Shown here: piece by piece, positions 16,573-26,688 of the stretch
How the letters are laid out: the number at the start of each line of letters is the position of its first letter
Numbering within the stretch: position 1 is the stretch's first letter
Origin: Candidatus Raymondbacteria bacterium RIFOXYA2_FULL_49_16
GTDB lineage: Bacteria; Fibrobacterota; OXYB2-FULL-49-7; XYB2-FULL-49-35
Length of the DNA stretch: 64,000 bases
Reading direction: 5' to 3'
Assembly: GCA_001789205.1 (NCBI GenBank)
Contig: MFYT01000015.1
Coordinates: forward strand, 1 to 64,000
Notes under the pieces: model-generated
What the model was told of the DNA's origin: nothing
Database searches by the model: none
Seen by the model: only the letters and a program-made list of their open reading frames with translations
Program-made: the position numbers and the translations under genes

Positions 16573-17547
16573 GTGGAACCAGTGGAAAAAACGCCTGTTG
16601 CTATGCTCGAATTTGAGCATCCAATCGTCGAACTGGAGCGCAAAATCCAGGATATGCGCCATTTTACTTCCACGGAAAACATCGAGTTCAAGGAAGAGAT
16701 TAAGCGGCTCGAAAAAAAACTCGAAAAGCTCAAAGAAGAGATTTACAGTCAAATTACACCCTGGAACCGGGTCCAGATCGCCCGTCATCCGAAGCGCCCC
16801 TATACCCTCGACTACATTAATGGCATCATAACCGACTGGGTCGAACTGCACGGAGACCGTGCATTCGCCGACGATGCGGCCATGGTCGCAGGCATGGGTA
16901 AACTCAACGGCAAATCAGTGGCCATTGTCGGACAACAGAAGGGCAGGGACGTCAAGGAGAACATCAAGCGGAATTTCGGCATGCCCAATCCCGAGGGGTA
17001 CCGCAAGGCCCTGCGTATCTTCAAAATGGCGGAAAAGTTCGGCTTGCCTGTTATCTGTTTCATCGACACTATCGGCGCTTTTCCGGGCATTGGCGCCGAG
17101 GAACGCGGCCAGGCTGAGGCCATTGCGCGCAATCTGCGTGAAATGGCTGTGCTGCAAGTTCCCATACTGATAGTGATCGTTGGCGAAGGGGCCAGCGGCG
17201 GCGCGCTGGGAATCGGCGTGGGCGATCGGGTGCTCATGTGCGAAAATTCGTGGTATTGTGTTATTTCTCCCGAGGGATGCGCGGCCATCCTCTGGTCAGA
17301 CCGGGCAAAGGCGGCTCAATGCGCCGAGGTCATGCACCTCACCGCGGCTGACCTGATAAAACTCGGGGTTGTCGACGACATTATTCCCGAACCCCAGGGT
17401 GGCGCTCATCGCGATCCCAAAGCCATGATCGACACAGTGAAAGAATATATTGTTCGCGAAATGCAGGCGCTGCTCAAGGTTCCGATCAAGGAACTGGTTG
17501 ATCGCCGCATTGAAAAATATTACGCAATGGGTTCAGTAGTGGAGTAG
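16573..17547 (+). CDS. accA: Acetyl-CoA carboxylase carboxyltransferase, alpha subunit
   Basis: Chosen start is GTG 16573, five bases after AAGGAGG (16561-16567); a TTG at 16558 in the same frame lies before the ribosome site and is less likely. The protein (about 324 aa) has the AccA N-terminal helix (HPIVELERKIQDMRH), GRDVKENIKRNFGMPNPEGYRKALR, FIDTIGAFPGIGAEERGQAEAIA and GEGASGGALGIGVGDRV, the carboxybiotin/CoA-binding region of the crotonase fold. It transfers carboxyl from biotin to acetyl-CoA with AccD, which is not in this window; accB and accC are 3-5 kb downstream. Confidence 0.96.
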   Translation: MEPVEKTPVAMLEFEHPIVELERKIQDMRHFTSTENIEFKEEIKRLEKKLEKLKEEIYSQITPWNRVQIARHPKRPYTLDYINGIITDWVELHGDRAFADDAAMVAGMGKLNGKSVAIVGQQKGRDVKENIKRNFGMPNPEGYRKALRIFKMAEKFGLPVICFIDTIGAFPGIGAEERGQAEAIARNLREMAVLQVPILIVIVGEGASGGALGIGVGDRVLMCENSWYCVISPEGCAAILWSDRAKAAQCAEVMHLTAADLIKLGVVDDIIPEPQGGAHRDPKAMIDTVKEYIVREMQALLKVPIKELVDRRIEKYYAMGSVVE

Positions 17548-17550
17548 CGT

Positions 17551-17805
17551 ATGATCAGCAAAGAACTGCTCGATATCCTGGTCTGTCCTGAGACAAAAGA
17601 GGACCTTTCCCCTGCGGACAGCGCGCTCATTGATTCCCTTAATGCGCGGATTGCCCAAGGCGCGATAAAAAACCGTGGTGGGAATCGTGTCACGGAGAAA
17701 ATCGACGCTGGGCTTGTGCGTAAGGACGGCGCATACCTCTACCCAGTGCGCAACGATATACCTATTATGCTTATAGATGAGGCGCTTCCGCTCAATGGAC
17801 AATAA
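17551..17805 (+). CDS. Trm112 family protein (YcaR/UPF0434-like)
   Basis: Protein of 84 aa beginning MISKELLDILVCPETKEDL and ending YLYPVRNDIPIMLIDEALPL, which matches the small Trm112/UPF0434 family. The N-terminal LVCP retains one Cys of the zinc ribbon; the second metal pair is not evident, as in many bacterial members. The function in bacteria is unsettled, but the gene is often found with lipid A and sugar genes; here a heptose-activation gene overlaps its end. Confidence 0.85.
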   Translation: MISKELLDILVCPETKEDLSPADSALIDSLNARIAQGAIKNRGGNRVTEKIDAGLVRKDGAYLYPVRNDIPIMLIDEALPLNGQ

Positions 17806-18277
17806 GGTCGCCACACTTCAGGGCGTCCTGTCAGCGGTTGCCGCGGCACGGAGCCGGGACAAAAAAATAGTGACCACCAATGGCTGTTTTGACATTCTTC
17901 ATGCCGGCCATGTGCGTTACCTCGAAGAGGCAAAGGCCATGGGCGACATGCTCATTGTGGGCGTCAACAGCGATGCCTCGGTTTGTGCCTTGAAAGGGGA
18001 GGGAAGGCCCCTTAACACGCAGGCACACCGGGCCGCTGTTCTGGCCGGTCTTCAGGCGGTCGACCTGGTTTTCATTTTTGACGAAAGAGACCCGATAAGC
18101 TTCCTTTCGCAGATCCGGCCGGATGTGCATGTAAAGGGCGGCGATTATACCGGGGTGCGTTTGCCCGAGCAGGATATTGTCGAGGAAAACGGAGGACGCG
18201 TGGCCATAGTGGCCATGGTGCCGGGGATTTCAACAACAGCCCTGGTCGCTAAGATAAAGGAAACGCGGTGCAACTGA
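17795..18277 (+). CDS. D-beta-D-heptose 1-phosphate adenylyltransferase (RfaE2/HldE C-domain)
   Basis: Chosen start ATG 17795 (MDNKVATLQGVL); an in-frame ATG at 17777 would add six residues. The protein has the cytidylyltransferase-like fold with TTNGCFDILHAGHVRYLEEAK (HxGH nucleotide-binding motif), GVNSDASV and the late ISTTALVAKI (the ISTT motif). This is the adenylyltransferase half of HldE, which makes ADP-heptose for LPS inner core. The kinase half is absent, so a separate HldA-type kinase must exist elsewhere. Implies an LPS-bearing outer membrane. The stop overlaps the next GTG start by 10 bp. Confidence 0.9.
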   Translation: MDNKVATLQGVLSAVAAARSRDKKIVTTNGCFDILHAGHVRYLEEAKAMGDMLIVGVNSDASVCALKGEGRPLNTQAHRAAVLAGLQAVDLVFIFDERDPISFLSQIRPDVHVKGGDYTGVRLPEQDIVEENGGRVAIVAMVPGISTTALVAKIKETRCN

Positions 18278-20454
18278 CCCAGGAAAAGATCGAGACGCTC
18301 AAGGAGCGGGTAAACAGGTCAGCGGGCTCAACTGCCTTTGCTCGCCTTGCCGACCACTACCGTTCAACCGGCAGTGTCGATTCGGCCATTGCGCTGTGCG
18401 AAGCCGGCCTCAAAAGTAATCCCGAGTATATCACCGGACACCTTATTCTTGGCAGGTGCTATTACGAGAAGGAGCGGGTCGAAGAGGCGAAAGCCAAATT
18501 CCAGACAGTCCTTGAACTTGACAACAGGAATGTTTTTGCGCTGAAAATACTGGGAGACATCCATATCCAAAGCGGCAATAACGAGGTAGCGGCCGATTTC
18601 TACCGCCGCGCGGCTGAATGCGATCCCCTCAATGAGGAAATCCGGTCCCTTTTCACCCAGGTCAAGCAGTTTTACCATGAAAAAACCGAGACAGCCCCTG
18701 TTTTGGCCGCGGAAGAGCGTGCCGCCCCGGTTGAAGCGGCCGCGAAACAGACCGTTTTAGAACCCGCCCCGGCCGCATCTACCCTTCAGGATGAAAACCA
18801 GGAACAGGCGCTTGCCTCAATCGAGGAATCGTTGTCCGGTGAAGAGGTTGAGGATGAAAAGGAAGCACTTGTTGCCGAAGAGACGCCCCAGCTTGTTGCA
18901 GAGCCTGTGGCCGAGGCCCCTGTTCTCGAAGAAGTTCCGCCCAGCGCAGAGATACCCCAGGCCGCAGCGCCTGTTGAAGATGTAATTGAAGTACCGTCAG
19001 CGGAACCCGCTGTAGACTGCCACGAAAGCGCGGTTGCCATGGAACTGTTGCAGGAATCAGCGGCAACACCAGACCAGCCGGTCAGCGAAGAGCGGAACGA
19101 GCAGCCCCATCACCACGATGATGAGACCATCAACAAGGCTTTTGACCTGCTTACCGTGGCAAAGGACGACCTTGCTCCCCACGATATGAGCACGGAAATG
19201 GTCGACCTTCCGCCTGAGATGGTCAAGGAAAAGAGGATAGGAGATTTCAGGGCAAAGCAATATCTGTACGAACGAATACTCACCGAGCAGAATGAATTGC
19301 TTGATTATGTCACTACCCGGCGCCAACCAGAACCAGAACTTCCGGAAGAGGAAGAGACGCCTGAACAGGTGGTAGAAGAAGAAGCGCCGGCTGAAACTTG
19401 CGCGGAGACCCTGGACGCCCCTGTCGAATCCGAGGAAGAGATTGTCTCTGAGGAGACCCTTCTCCAAACCGAAAGCGCTTCTGCCGGGGTTTCGGCGTCC
19501 GCGCCCGGCATGGATGGGTTTTACAATGTGGTTGGCGACGACGCTGACAGCGGCGGCGGCGAATCCCTCCTTGCCACTATTGACGATGTGAATATAGAGG
19601 AAGCCATTGCCGTTGAGGAGGCCGCCCCCGCGGTCGAGGAGCCCGGGAACGCGACAGCGAGGGCTGAGACAGACGAGTTCGACCAGATTCTTGATGATAT
19701 CGGCGCGGACGATGATTTAAAAAACCTTGTTGATATGGCGGCGCCCGGAAGCGGTAATGAAACGGAAACGCGGACTGAACCGCCCGTGGCCGAAGAACCA
19801 AGGACCGGGGAAGGTCTGCAAGCCGCTGAGATCACGGAGGAGATTGTTTCCGAGGAGACTTCTTCACAAACTGAAAGCGCTCCTGCCGGGGTTTCAGCGT
19901 CCGCGCCCGGCATGGACGGTTTTTACAATGTGGTTGGCGACGACGCGGGCAATGCCGCGGACAACGACGCCCTGCTCGCCGCTGTTGATGATGTGCAGAT
20001 GGTGGAAGCCATTACCGAAGAGGATACCGCTGTTGCGCTGGCCTCAGAGGCCATTATCGAAGAAGATGCCGCTATTGCGCCAGCCGCGGACGTGACGGCC
20101 AATGCCGCAGAAACAGAGGAAGCCCTTATGGTCGAACTGGGGGCTGACGTGGAGATCATTATTCCCGCTATTGGACAGAAAGAAACGGCGATCGTCATCG
20201 CGGCCGAGCCCCGTAAAGCAAGCCGGCCGCGGGCCAGGGAAAAAGGCCGCGCAAAGATGCTGGTACAGGAAGAACCGCCCGCACAGCCGTTGGTGAGTAG
20301 TGTTGCCACAGCAAGCCTGGCGGAAATATATTTGAAGCAGGGCCATGCCGAACGGGCGCTTGCCGTGTACCGTAAGCTTGTTGGCGAGCAGCCGGGCAAT
20401 GAAAAATTCAGGGAACGGATCCGCGCCATCGAAGAGGCGCTCAAAGACGGATAA
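18268..20454 (+). CDS. TPR protein with long acidic, duplicated linker
   Basis: Protein of 728 aa from a GTG start. Residues 1-130 hold about three TPR units ([41 protein letters not shown]). Residues 140-640 are a low-complexity Glu/Ala/Pro-rich acidic linker, and the last 50 residues form another TPR ([27 protein letters not shown]). A 36-residue block with core [15 protein letters not shown] occurs twice (DNA 19438-19545 and 19840-19947). No signal peptide or membrane segment, so cytoplasmic. It sits between the heptose gene and accB; a scaffold or envelope-related role is possible but unproven. Confidence 0.8.
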   Translation: MQLTQEKIETLKERVNRSAGSTAFARLADHYRSTGSVDSAIALCEAGLKSNPEYITGHLILGRCYYEKERVEEAKAKFQTVLELDNRNVFALKILGDIHIQSGNNEVAADFYRRAAECDPLNEEIRSLFTQVKQFYHEKTETAPVLAAEERAAPVEAAAKQTVLEPAPAASTLQDENQEQALASIEESLSGEEVEDEKEALVAEETPQLVAEPVAEAPVLEEVPPSAEIPQAAAPVEDVIEVPSAEPAVDCHESAVAMELLQESAATPDQPVSEERNEQPHHHDDETINKAFDLLTVAKDDLAPHDMSTEMVDLPPEMVKEKRIGDFRAKQYLYERILTEQNELLDYVTTRRQPEPELPEEEETPEQVVEEEAPAETCAETLDAPVESEEEIVSEETLLQTESASAGVSASAPGMDGFYNVVGDDADSGGGESLLATIDDVNIEEAIAVEEAAPAVEEPGNATARAETDEFDQILDDIGADDDLKNLVDMAAPGSGNETETRTEPPVAEEPRTGEGLQAAEITEEIVSEETSSQTESAPAGVSASAPGMDGFYNVVGDDAGNAADNDALLAAVDDVQMVEAITEEDTAVALASEAIIEEDAAIAPAADVTANAAETEEALMVELGADVEIIIPAIGQKETAIVIAAEPRKASRPRAREKGRAKMLVQEEPPAQPLVSSVATASLAEIYLKQGHAERALAVYRKLVGEQPGNEKFRERIRAIEEALKDG
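19438..19947 (+). repeat. Pair of 108-bp direct repeats inside the TPR gene
   Basis: Copies at 19438-19545 and 19840-19947 encode near-identical 36-residue blocks (EEIVSEET, then [18 protein letters not shown], then YNVVGDDA), in the same frame and 402 bp apart. Silent and conservative differences show the duplication is not fresh. A conserved, structured block inside an otherwise low-complexity acidic linker suggests a short binding motif. Confidence 0.85.
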
Positions 20455-20476
20455 TCAACCTACCAAGGAGTCATAC

Positions 20477-20968
20477 ATGCCAGAGAAGAAAAAAACGCCG
20501 CAGCTTCAATTGGACGAGATCAGGGAATTTATCCGTTTTTTCGACAAAACCGGCCTTACGGAAATTGAGGTAAAGGCGGGCGACCAGTCGCTCTATCTCA
20601 GCAAGCAGCTTGCGGCAAGCGCGCCATATGCCGTTGAACCCCGCGCAATCGCGCCCGTGTCCGCCGCCCCGTCTCCCTCGGCCCCGGTTGACGTGCCCGT
20701 AGCGCCAGCTCAAGCAGCGGGAAAGAAGCTTCTTGAAATCAAAAGCCCCATCGTAGGAACCTTTTATCGCGCGCCATCACCCACCTCAGCTCCTTTCGTC
20801 AATGTTGGCGACGCTGTTGCGTCGGGCAAGACCGTATGCATCATCGAGGCTATGAAAATCATGAACGAAATCCAGGCCGAGATAAGCGGCGTGGTCCGCG
20901 AGATCTGCGTCGAGAACCAGCAGCCGGTGGAGTTTGGCCAGGTTTTGTTCCTGGTCGAACCCAAATAA
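20477..20968 (+). CDS. accB: Acetyl-CoA carboxylase biotin carboxyl carrier protein
   Basis: Start ATG 20477 is preceded by AAGGAG; upstream in-frame ATGs fall inside the TPR gene and are rejected. The protein has 163 aa: an N-terminal [22 protein letters not shown] segment typical of AccB, an Ala/Pro-rich hinge (residues 55-80), and the biotinyl domain with IEAMKIMNE, whose Lys (about residue 126) carries biotin. It shuttles carboxyl from AccC to AccA/AccD for malonyl-CoA synthesis. accC follows after 4 bp. Confidence 0.96.
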   Translation: MPEKKKTPQLQLDEIREFIRFFDKTGLTEIEVKAGDQSLYLSKQLAASAPYAVEPRAIAPVSAAPSPSAPVDVPVAPAQAAGKKLLEIKSPIVGTFYRAPSPTSAPFVNVGDAVASGKTVCIIEAMKIMNEIQAEISGVVREICVENQQPVEFGQVLFLVEPK

Positions 20969-20972
20969 TCAC

Positions 20973-22313
20973 ATGAAGAAGATACTCATCGCCAACAGGG
21001 GCGAGATCGCCCTGCGCGTCATCCGCGCGGCCAAGGAACTGGGCATCAAGACCGTTGCCGTGCATTCCGAGGCCGATATCCATTCGCTCCACGTGCGCTT
21101 CGCGGACGAGGACGTCTGCATTGGCCCGCCCCGCAGCAGCGACAGTTACCTGAATCAGGAGCGTATCCTCTCCGCCGCGATCATCACCAACGCGGACGCC
21201 ATCCATCCCGGATACGGATTCCTCTCTGAAAACGCGCAATTCGCCGAAAAATGCGAATCAGCGGGTATCACCTTCATTGGTCCCACTTCGGAAATGATCA
21301 GCAAACTGGGCGACAAGGCCTACGCAAAGAAAGCCATGAAGGAGGCCGGGGTCCCCACTACACCGGGCAGCGACGGTATTGTGCCCGATCTTGACGCGGC
21401 GCTGGCCATGGCGCGTGAATTCGGCTATCCGGTCATCATCAAGGCCGTGGCTGGCGGCGGCGGCCGGGGCATGCGCATTGTCCGGAACAAGGACGAAATG
21501 CAGAAGAATTTTGACGTCGCCCGCAACGAGGCGCACATCGCCTTTTCAAATTCCGACGTCTACATGGAGAAATACATTGAACGGCCCCGCCACGTGGAGG
21601 TGCAGCTCCTGGGCGACAGCAAGGGAAACATCGTCCATCTGTTTGAGCGCGACTGCTCGGTGCAGCGCAGGCACCAGAAACTCATTGAGGAATCGCCCTC
21701 GCCGGCGCTGTCGGACGAGACGCGAAAGAAACTGTGCGCGGCCGCGGTCAAGGGCGCGCAGCACATCGGCTACCGGAGCGCGGGCACCATGGAATTCCTG
21801 CTCGACGAGGACGGGAGTTTCTATTTCATGGAGATGAACACGCGGATACAAGTCGAGCACCCGGTCACGGAGATGGTCACCGATACCGATCTTGTCAGGG
21901 AGCAGATTCTCATCGCATCGGGTGAAAAGCTTTCCTTCTCGCAGAAGGACCTGCACACCTCGGGTCATGCCATTGAGTGCCGCATCAACGCCGAGGACCC
22001 GGCGCACAATTTCAGGCCCTCGCCGGGCACCATCCAGCACATCTACACACCGGGCGGCCCGGGCGTGCGTATTGATAAGCACGTGTACGCAGGATACGTG
22101 ATTCCGCCGTATTACGATTCCATGATCGCCAAGCTTATCTGCCGGGCGCCCACCCGCGCCGAGACTATAAAGCGCATGCAGCGCGTGCTTGACGAATTCG
22201 TGCTCGAGGGAGTCGCCACTACCATCCCACTGCACAGGAAGATCCTGGCAAATCCCGTTTTCCAGTCGGGCGTCTTTACCACCCGTTTTCTCGAAGAGAT
22301 CACATTTTTCTAA
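20973..22313 (+). CDS. accC: Acetyl-CoA carboxylase biotin carboxylase
   Basis: Protein of 446 aa from ATG 20973, four bases after the accB stop. It begins [24 protein letters not shown] and contains the ATP-grasp glycine loop [25 protein letters not shown] and [14 protein letters not shown], all standard for biotin carboxylase. It carboxylates the biotin of AccB using ATP and bicarbonate. Length and motifs are complete. Confidence 0.97.
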   Translation: MKKILIANRGEIALRVIRAAKELGIKTVAVHSEADIHSLHVRFADEDVCIGPPRSSDSYLNQERILSAAIITNADAIHPGYGFLSENAQFAEKCESAGITFIGPTSEMISKLGDKAYAKKAMKEAGVPTTPGSDGIVPDLDAALAMAREFGYPVIIKAVAGGGGRGMRIVRNKDEMQKNFDVARNEAHIAFSNSDVYMEKYIERPRHVEVQLLGDSKGNIVHLFERDCSVQRRHQKLIEESPSPALSDETRKKLCAAAVKGAQHIGYRSAGTMEFLLDEDGSFYFMEMNTRIQVEHPVTEMVTDTDLVREQILIASGEKLSFSQKDLHTSGHAIECRINAEDPAHNFRPSPGTIQHIYTPGGPGVRIDKHVYAGYVIPPYYDSMIAKLICRAPTRAETIKRMQRVLDEFVLEGVATTIPLHRKILANPVFQSGVFTTRFLEEITFF

Positions 22314-22326
22314 AAGGGGCGAAGCT

Positions 22327-23073
22327 ATGAAAAAAACGTTGTGTGCGGGAATATTCAGTTTGCTTTGCGCGGCGGCCGTTGTTTTCGCGCTGTCCGAAAA
22401 GGTGGGTGCCGTGTCGTATATGGTGGGAGCGGTGAATATCAAGAAGGCGGGGACCGCGGTATGGAAACCCGCGCGCATGAACCAGGCCGTGAGCAACGGT
22501 GACGCCTTTCAGACTGCCAAGGCCGAGGTCGTAGAGATTACGCTTTCCAATGGTAGCGTTGTCCGTATTTCCGAACAATCGGAGATCACCATAAATTGTC
22601 CGGCGGACAACAAGGTCATGGCCGGGGTCAACAAGGGCAAGGTGTGGGCCAATATCAAAAAACTGTCGCAGCGCGGCGCTGAATTCGAGGTCACCTCTGG
22701 CACCGCGACCGCAGCGATCAGGGGAACGGTCTTTGCCATGAACAACAATCCCGACGATTCAACGACCAGCGTGAAGGTCTACGACGGCAAGGTGGATGTG
22801 GGACCGGGCGAGGAGCTCAAGAATGAATATGAAAAACAGGGCATTGCCGTGGAAACAGAGGGGCGCAAAGAAATAGGGGGCCCGCAGGAGATCCCTGGCC
22901 CCTTTGAAGTGTCGCTTATGGACTGGGTCTCTATTGTAAAGGGACAGCAGATCGATATTCAAAAGAATGGCAAATACAACAAGTTCCGTTTTGACCAAAA
23001 AAAGGACGCCCAGGACGAATGGGTGAAGTTCAACCAGGAACGGGACAAAGTGGCGGCCATCTCACATGAGTAA
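22327..23073 (+). CDS. Exported FecR-domain protein
   Basis: Chosen start ATG 22327, giving a clear signal peptide (MKKTLCAGIFSLLCAAAVVFA) and a mature protein of about 225 aa. The FecR-like domain spans residues 30-170: VGAVNIKKAGTAVWKPARMNQAVSNGDAFQT, SGTATAAIRGTVFAM and VKVYDGKVDVG. Such stand-alone periplasmic FecR-domain proteins are common in Fibrobacterota, Spirochaetota and Deltaproteobacteria; their ligand is not known. The C-terminus is charged. No sigma-factor gene is adjacent, so it is not a standard FecIR pair. Confidence 0.82.
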   Translation: MKKTLCAGIFSLLCAAAVVFALSEKVGAVSYMVGAVNIKKAGTAVWKPARMNQAVSNGDAFQTAKAEVVEITLSNGSVVRISEQSEITINCPADNKVMAGVNKGKVWANIKKLSQRGAEFEVTSGTATAAIRGTVFAMNNNPDDSTTSVKVYDGKVDVGPGEELKNEYEKQGIAVETEGRKEIGGPQEIPGPFEVSLMDWVSIVKGQQIDIQKNGKYNKFRFDQKKDAQDEWVKFNQERDKVAAISHE

Positions 23074-23098
23074 TCGTAAAAGCAGCAAAGGAACACTA

Positions 23099-23785
23099 AT
23101 GGAAAAATTGCAGATCGCGGAATCCAAAGCCCGTGCAGTGGCCGATACAATCATCACGTATGGTCTCAAGGGCGTGGGACCGCTCGAAAGCGCGGCGGGC
23201 CTTGCGAAAAAATACCTGAACGATGCCCGGTTCGCCTCTGACGAAGACCGGATAAACACCCTTATAAAATGGGAAATGGCCAAGAACTTCACTACGGGAT
23301 TTCTGACAGGTCTGGGCGGCTTTTTGGCCCTGCCCATTTCTCTTCCCGCGGGCCTCGCGGCCTCGTGGGTGGTGCAGGCGCGCATGGTCAGCGCCATTGC
23401 CATTCTCAGGGGGTATAATCCCGCTGCGAAAAAAGTAAAGACCTTCATTTTGCTTTGCCTGTTAGGAAACAGCATGAAGGAGGCGCTCAAGGGAGTTGGG
23501 ACCAAGATCGCCCTGCAGACCGGCCGCAACGCGGCCGTTCAGTTGCCCGCGCGACTGCTGGTCGAGATCAACAAGCGAATAGGCATGCGCCTGCTGACCA
23601 AGGCAAGCCAGAAAGGGCTGGTGAATCTGGTAAAGGGAATCCCCCTGATTGGCGGAGCTGCGTCAGGATGCCTGGACGCTGTCTCATGCAGGCTGGTCGG
23701 CAATGCGGCAAAGGCGGTGTTTAAAAAGGCGCCAAAAAAGACACTTAGTGCTACAAAGACCAAAAAGAAGGCGAAAAAGGGATAA
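23099..23785 (+). CDS. EcsC family protein
   Basis: Start set at ATG 23099, which has AAAGGA six bases upstream; the in-frame ATG at 23066 overlaps the fecR-like gene and lacks a ribosome site. The protein (about 228 aa) has the EcsC features LIKWEMAKNFTTGFLTGLGGFLALPISLPAGLAASWVVQARMV (a glycine-rich hydrophobic hairpin) and a late GIPLIGGAASGCLDAVSCRLVGNAA. The last 25 residues are Lys-rich (KKAPKKTLSATKTKKKAKK). Function poorly defined; EcsC was linked to ABC transporter function in Bacillus. Confidence 0.8.
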   Translation: MEKLQIAESKARAVADTIITYGLKGVGPLESAAGLAKKYLNDARFASDEDRINTLIKWEMAKNFTTGFLTGLGGFLALPISLPAGLAASWVVQARMVSAIAILRGYNPAAKKVKTFILLCLLGNSMKEALKGVGTKIALQTGRNAAVQLPARLLVEINKRIGMRLLTKASQKGLVNLVKGIPLIGGAASGCLDAVSCRLVGNAAKAVFKKAPKKTLSATKTKKKAKKG

Positions 23786-23810
23786 AAAGGCGCCAGACGC
23801 CACTTTTTCA
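23784..23810. terminator. Bidirectional intrinsic terminator
   Basis: AAAAAGGCG, loop CCAGA, CGCCACTTTTT forms a short GC stem flanked by A and T tracts directly after the EcsC-family stop codon. It lies between convergent genes and could serve both. Confidence 0.65.
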
Positions 23811-24251
23811 GGGTTCGAGCATAGAAAAACCAGTTTCCCTGTCTTGTACTCTCCGTGCTTCTGTCCCTGTTATCTCAAGCAGCACAATTTCCCCCAGTTT
23901 CCATATCTCGATGCCCGGACGTATGCATCCGGCCGAAGCCTTACCTTCTCTGCCCAACACTGCGTGCATGTGGAGCCTTGGCGCACCGGTTTCATCGGGC
24001 GCGAGCGTGCCCACGCCCGCGATCTCATGGATCCCTGCAAGGGTATGGAGCATAGGATCCACAGGCAGGACGTTTCCGTCCCAGGGACCCGTGACAATGA
24101 CGCCTCCGTCCTTCACCCCGCCCACCAGAATGGCCATGCCCCTTTGCACGCTGTTTTTTTGCGCAAATTCCTCGAGCGCGGCGGGCATGCGGTCGCCATC
24201 TTCGAGTCTGATTATAAATATGCGTCCCATGCTTCCCTGGCTTGTTTTCAT
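23808..24251 (-). CDS. PPC/DUF296 domain protein
   Basis: Protein of 147 aa, almost entirely one PPC (DUF296) domain: GRIFIIRLEDGDRMPAALEEFAQ, AILVGGVKDGGVIVTG, IAGVGTLAPDETGAPRLHMHAVLG with the metal-binding-type His pair, and a closing EIVLLEITG. The fold occurs in plant AT-hook proteins and in many stand-alone bacterial proteins of unclear function. A GGGGA ribosome site precedes the start. It is convergent with the EcsC gene. Confidence 0.85.
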   Translation of the reverse strand: MKTSQGSMGRIFIIRLEDGDRMPAALEEFAQKNSVQRGMAILVGGVKDGGVIVTGPWDGNVLPVDPMLHTLAGIHEIAGVGTLAPDETGAPRLHMHAVLGREGKASAGCIRPGIEIWKLGEIVLLEITGTEARRVQDRETGFSMLEP

Positions 24252-24304
24252 TGACCTGTTCCCCGTAATGAAAGTTAGCGGTTCAATTAATTATATTTGA
24301 TACA

Positions 24305-24949
24305 ATGAAAATACATTTTTTACCGCTTCTTCTGCTGCTCTGCGCTGTTCCAGGGTTTTGTCAATACTACGATGCCGAGGATTCGGCGGACATTGCGCGC
24401 ATCGATACCGTTGCCCGCGAACTCCAGATGCTCAACGCTCACGTAGGCAACTACGGGGTGACAGGGTTTCTGTCATTTGTCAAACAGCAATATGGCAAAG
24501 ACACCCAGGAGCCTCGCGCCTATACATTCGGACTGGGCCTCAGCGGCGATATTCTCACCGGTCTCTCCTTTATTCATCTCATACCCCTGTTTCAGTATTG
24601 GAGTTACAGCGAGGATCCGCTACGGCTGTTTGTTGACGAACAAATAAACCGGGATGTCAGCATCTCCTTCATGTCGGCGCTCATGACGCCGCGGTTTTCG
24701 CGGCGTCATGTCCGCGTTTTCTGCGGCCTGGGCCCGTCGCTTCATCTGTCAATCGTTTCGCTCTATAGCGAAGGGCGGCATATGGATTCCAATATCTTCT
24801 TTACCAGCGGGATCGGCGGTATTGCAGGTGTGGAACTGCCGCTTACGCCCGAGGTGTCGTTCATCGCTACCGCGCAGTACAAACGCGCCTATTATTGGAA
24901 CACCCTGCAACGTGTGTTCTTCATACTTTCCGTGGGATTGGCTGTTTAA
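24305..24949 (+). CDS. Exported hypothetical protein, probable outer-membrane beta-barrel
   Basis: Protein of 214 aa with a signal peptide (MKIHFLPLLLLLCAVPGFC, then QYYDAED). The body alternates polar and apolar residues in strand-length stretches (YTFGLGLSGDILTGLSFIHLIPLFQYWSY, VRVFCGLGPSLHLSIVSLY, FFTSGIGGIAGVELPLTPEVSFIATAQYKRAY), typical of small eight-stranded outer-membrane barrels. I recognise no named family. It stops 2 bp before recJ, so the two are likely cotranscribed. Confidence 0.65.
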   Translation: MKIHFLPLLLLLCAVPGFCQYYDAEDSADIARIDTVARELQMLNAHVGNYGVTGFLSFVKQQYGKDTQEPRAYTFGLGLSGDILTGLSFIHLIPLFQYWSYSEDPLRLFVDEQINRDVSISFMSALMTPRFSRRHVRVFCGLGPSLHLSIVSLYSEGRHMDSNIFFTSGIGGIAGVELPLTPEVSFIATAQYKRAYYWNTLQRVFFILSVGLAV

Positions 24950-24951
24950 CT

Positions 24952-26688
24952 ATGTTTAAAAACGTGCAGAGTGATCCCGTACAGTCGAAAATACTTCCCC
25001 CGCCGCCTTCCGATGATACGCAGGTGAGCGCGCTTACCCGGGCCTATGGCATGCCCCGCTGCGTGGCCGAGGTGCTGTGCAGGCGGGGATTGATTTCGCA
25101 GGAACTTATCGACGTGTTCCTGGACCCGAGGCCCGACCAGCTCCATTCGCCGTTTCTTTTCGCGGGCATGGAGAGCGCCGTAAACCGCATTGACGCGGCC
25201 ATCCGGAACAACGAACGCATCTGCCTCTACGGCGACTATGATGTCGACGGCATAACCGCGATCTCGCTGCTGTACCGGGTGTTATCGGGCATTTCCGCCG
25301 CAGTGGTCTTCTTTATTCCCAACCGGCTTGTCGACGGGTATGGCCTCTCGCTTTCGGGCATAGAAAAGGTGCGGGCAACGGGAGCGACCCTGCTTATCAC
25401 GGTCGACTGCGGTATAACGTCGGTCGCGGAAATCGAGGCAATACGCCAAGCGGGCATTGACGCGATCATTACCGACCACCATCTGCCCGGCGAGACACTA
25501 CCGCAGGCCTTTGCCATCATCAATCCGAAGGTGGAGGGGTGCGCGTATCCTGACAAGGATCTGTCCGGTGTGGGCGTGGCCCTCAAGCTTGCGCAGGCGG
25601 TCTACAGCCGCTATGCTGGCGGTGCCGAAGCCGCGCAGTGCCTGCAGGAGCACTTCGATCTGGTCTCCATCGGCACAGCGGCCGATATTGTGCCGCTTTC
25701 GGGCGAGAACCGGATCTTTGTGAGGTATGGGTTCGAGGGGCTCAAAAGGAGCTCGAACGAGGGGATCAAGGCGCTGCTTGCGGCCACGGGACTCTATAGT
25801 AAGCCCATTGGCACGCGCGAAGTGGTCTTCCAGATCGCGCCGCTCATCAACGCCGTGGGCCGCATGGGCGATCCTCGCGAGTGCGTGGAACTTTTTATCA
25901 CCCGCAGCCCGGCCCGCGCCGTGGCCATAGCGGCAACCCTAAAGAAAAACAACGAGGAACGCCGAGCCATTGACCAAAAAATAACCGAGGAGTGTTTTGC
26001 CCGCATTAATAGCGAGTACGATCTGGCCACCACCTTTTTTATCGTTGTGGCCTCCGAGAATTGGCATCCGGGCGTTATCGGCATTGTAGCCAGCCGCATT
26101 GTCGAGAAATATTGCAGGCCCGCCTGTGTTCTCAATATCGAAAACGGGATTGCCCGCGGGTCCGCACGCAGCATCCCCAATTTCCATGTGCAAAAGGCGC
26201 TTCAGGCCTGCAGCGGCCTGCTCGAATCGTTCGGAGGGCACGAGCACGCGGCCGGGCTTTCAATGCGGACAGAGAACATCACCGCCCTGCGCGAGGCGCT
26301 CAACCGGAGCGCCGGCGATTCGCTTTCCCCCGGCGATTTTGTCCCTGCTATTACCACTGACGCCCGCATACACGATACTGACGACATTACCTGGGAGACG
26401 GTCAACTGGCTCAAGCGCTTCCAGCCTTTTGGGCCGCGCAACCGGCGGCCTGTTTTCTACGCGGAAAACCTGCGATGCGCGGGCGAACCGCGGATCGTGG
26501 GAGTAAACCACCTGAAATTCAGGGCCGGGAGCGGCACCACGGCCCTGGACGCCATTGCCTTTAAAATGGGGCACCGTCTCCTCGACCTTTGCGAACCGGG
26601 GGACCGGCACACCTGTGCATTTACAATAGAAGAGAATGAATGGAATGGGTCAAAGACCATCCAGCTCAACATGCGGGGTATTGCATGA
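24952..26688 (+). CDS. recJ: Single-stranded-DNA-specific exonuclease RecJ
   Basis: Start ATG 24952, two bases after the previous stop; the longer in-frame extension overlaps that gene and is rejected. The 578-aa protein carries the DHH phosphoesterase motifs YGDYDVDGITA, TVDCGITS and ITDHHLPG, then the DHHA1 motif FGGHEHAAGLSM and a C-terminal OB-fold. RecJ degrades ssDNA 5' to 3' in mismatch repair and RecF recombination. Length and motifs are complete. The stop overlaps the argH start (ATGA). Confidence 0.95.
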   Translation: MFKNVQSDPVQSKILPPPPSDDTQVSALTRAYGMPRCVAEVLCRRGLISQELIDVFLDPRPDQLHSPFLFAGMESAVNRIDAAIRNNERICLYGDYDVDGITAISLLYRVLSGISAAVVFFIPNRLVDGYGLSLSGIEKVRATGATLLITVDCGITSVAEIEAIRQAGIDAIITDHHLPGETLPQAFAIINPKVEGCAYPDKDLSGVGVALKLAQAVYSRYAGGAEAAQCLQEHFDLVSIGTAADIVPLSGENRIFVRYGFEGLKRSSNEGIKALLAATGLYSKPIGTREVVFQIAPLINAVGRMGDPRECVELFITRSPARAVAIAATLKKNNEERRAIDQKITEECFARINSEYDLATTFFIVVASENWHPGVIGIVASRIVEKYCRPACVLNIENGIARGSARSIPNFHVQKALQACSGLLESFGGHEHAAGLSMRTENITALREALNRSAGDSLSPGDFVPAITTDARIHDTDDITWETVNWLKRFQPFGPRNRRPVFYAENLRCAGEPRIVGVNHLKFRAGSGTTALDAIAFKMGHRLLDLCEPGDRHTCAFTIEENEWNGSKTIQLNMRGIA

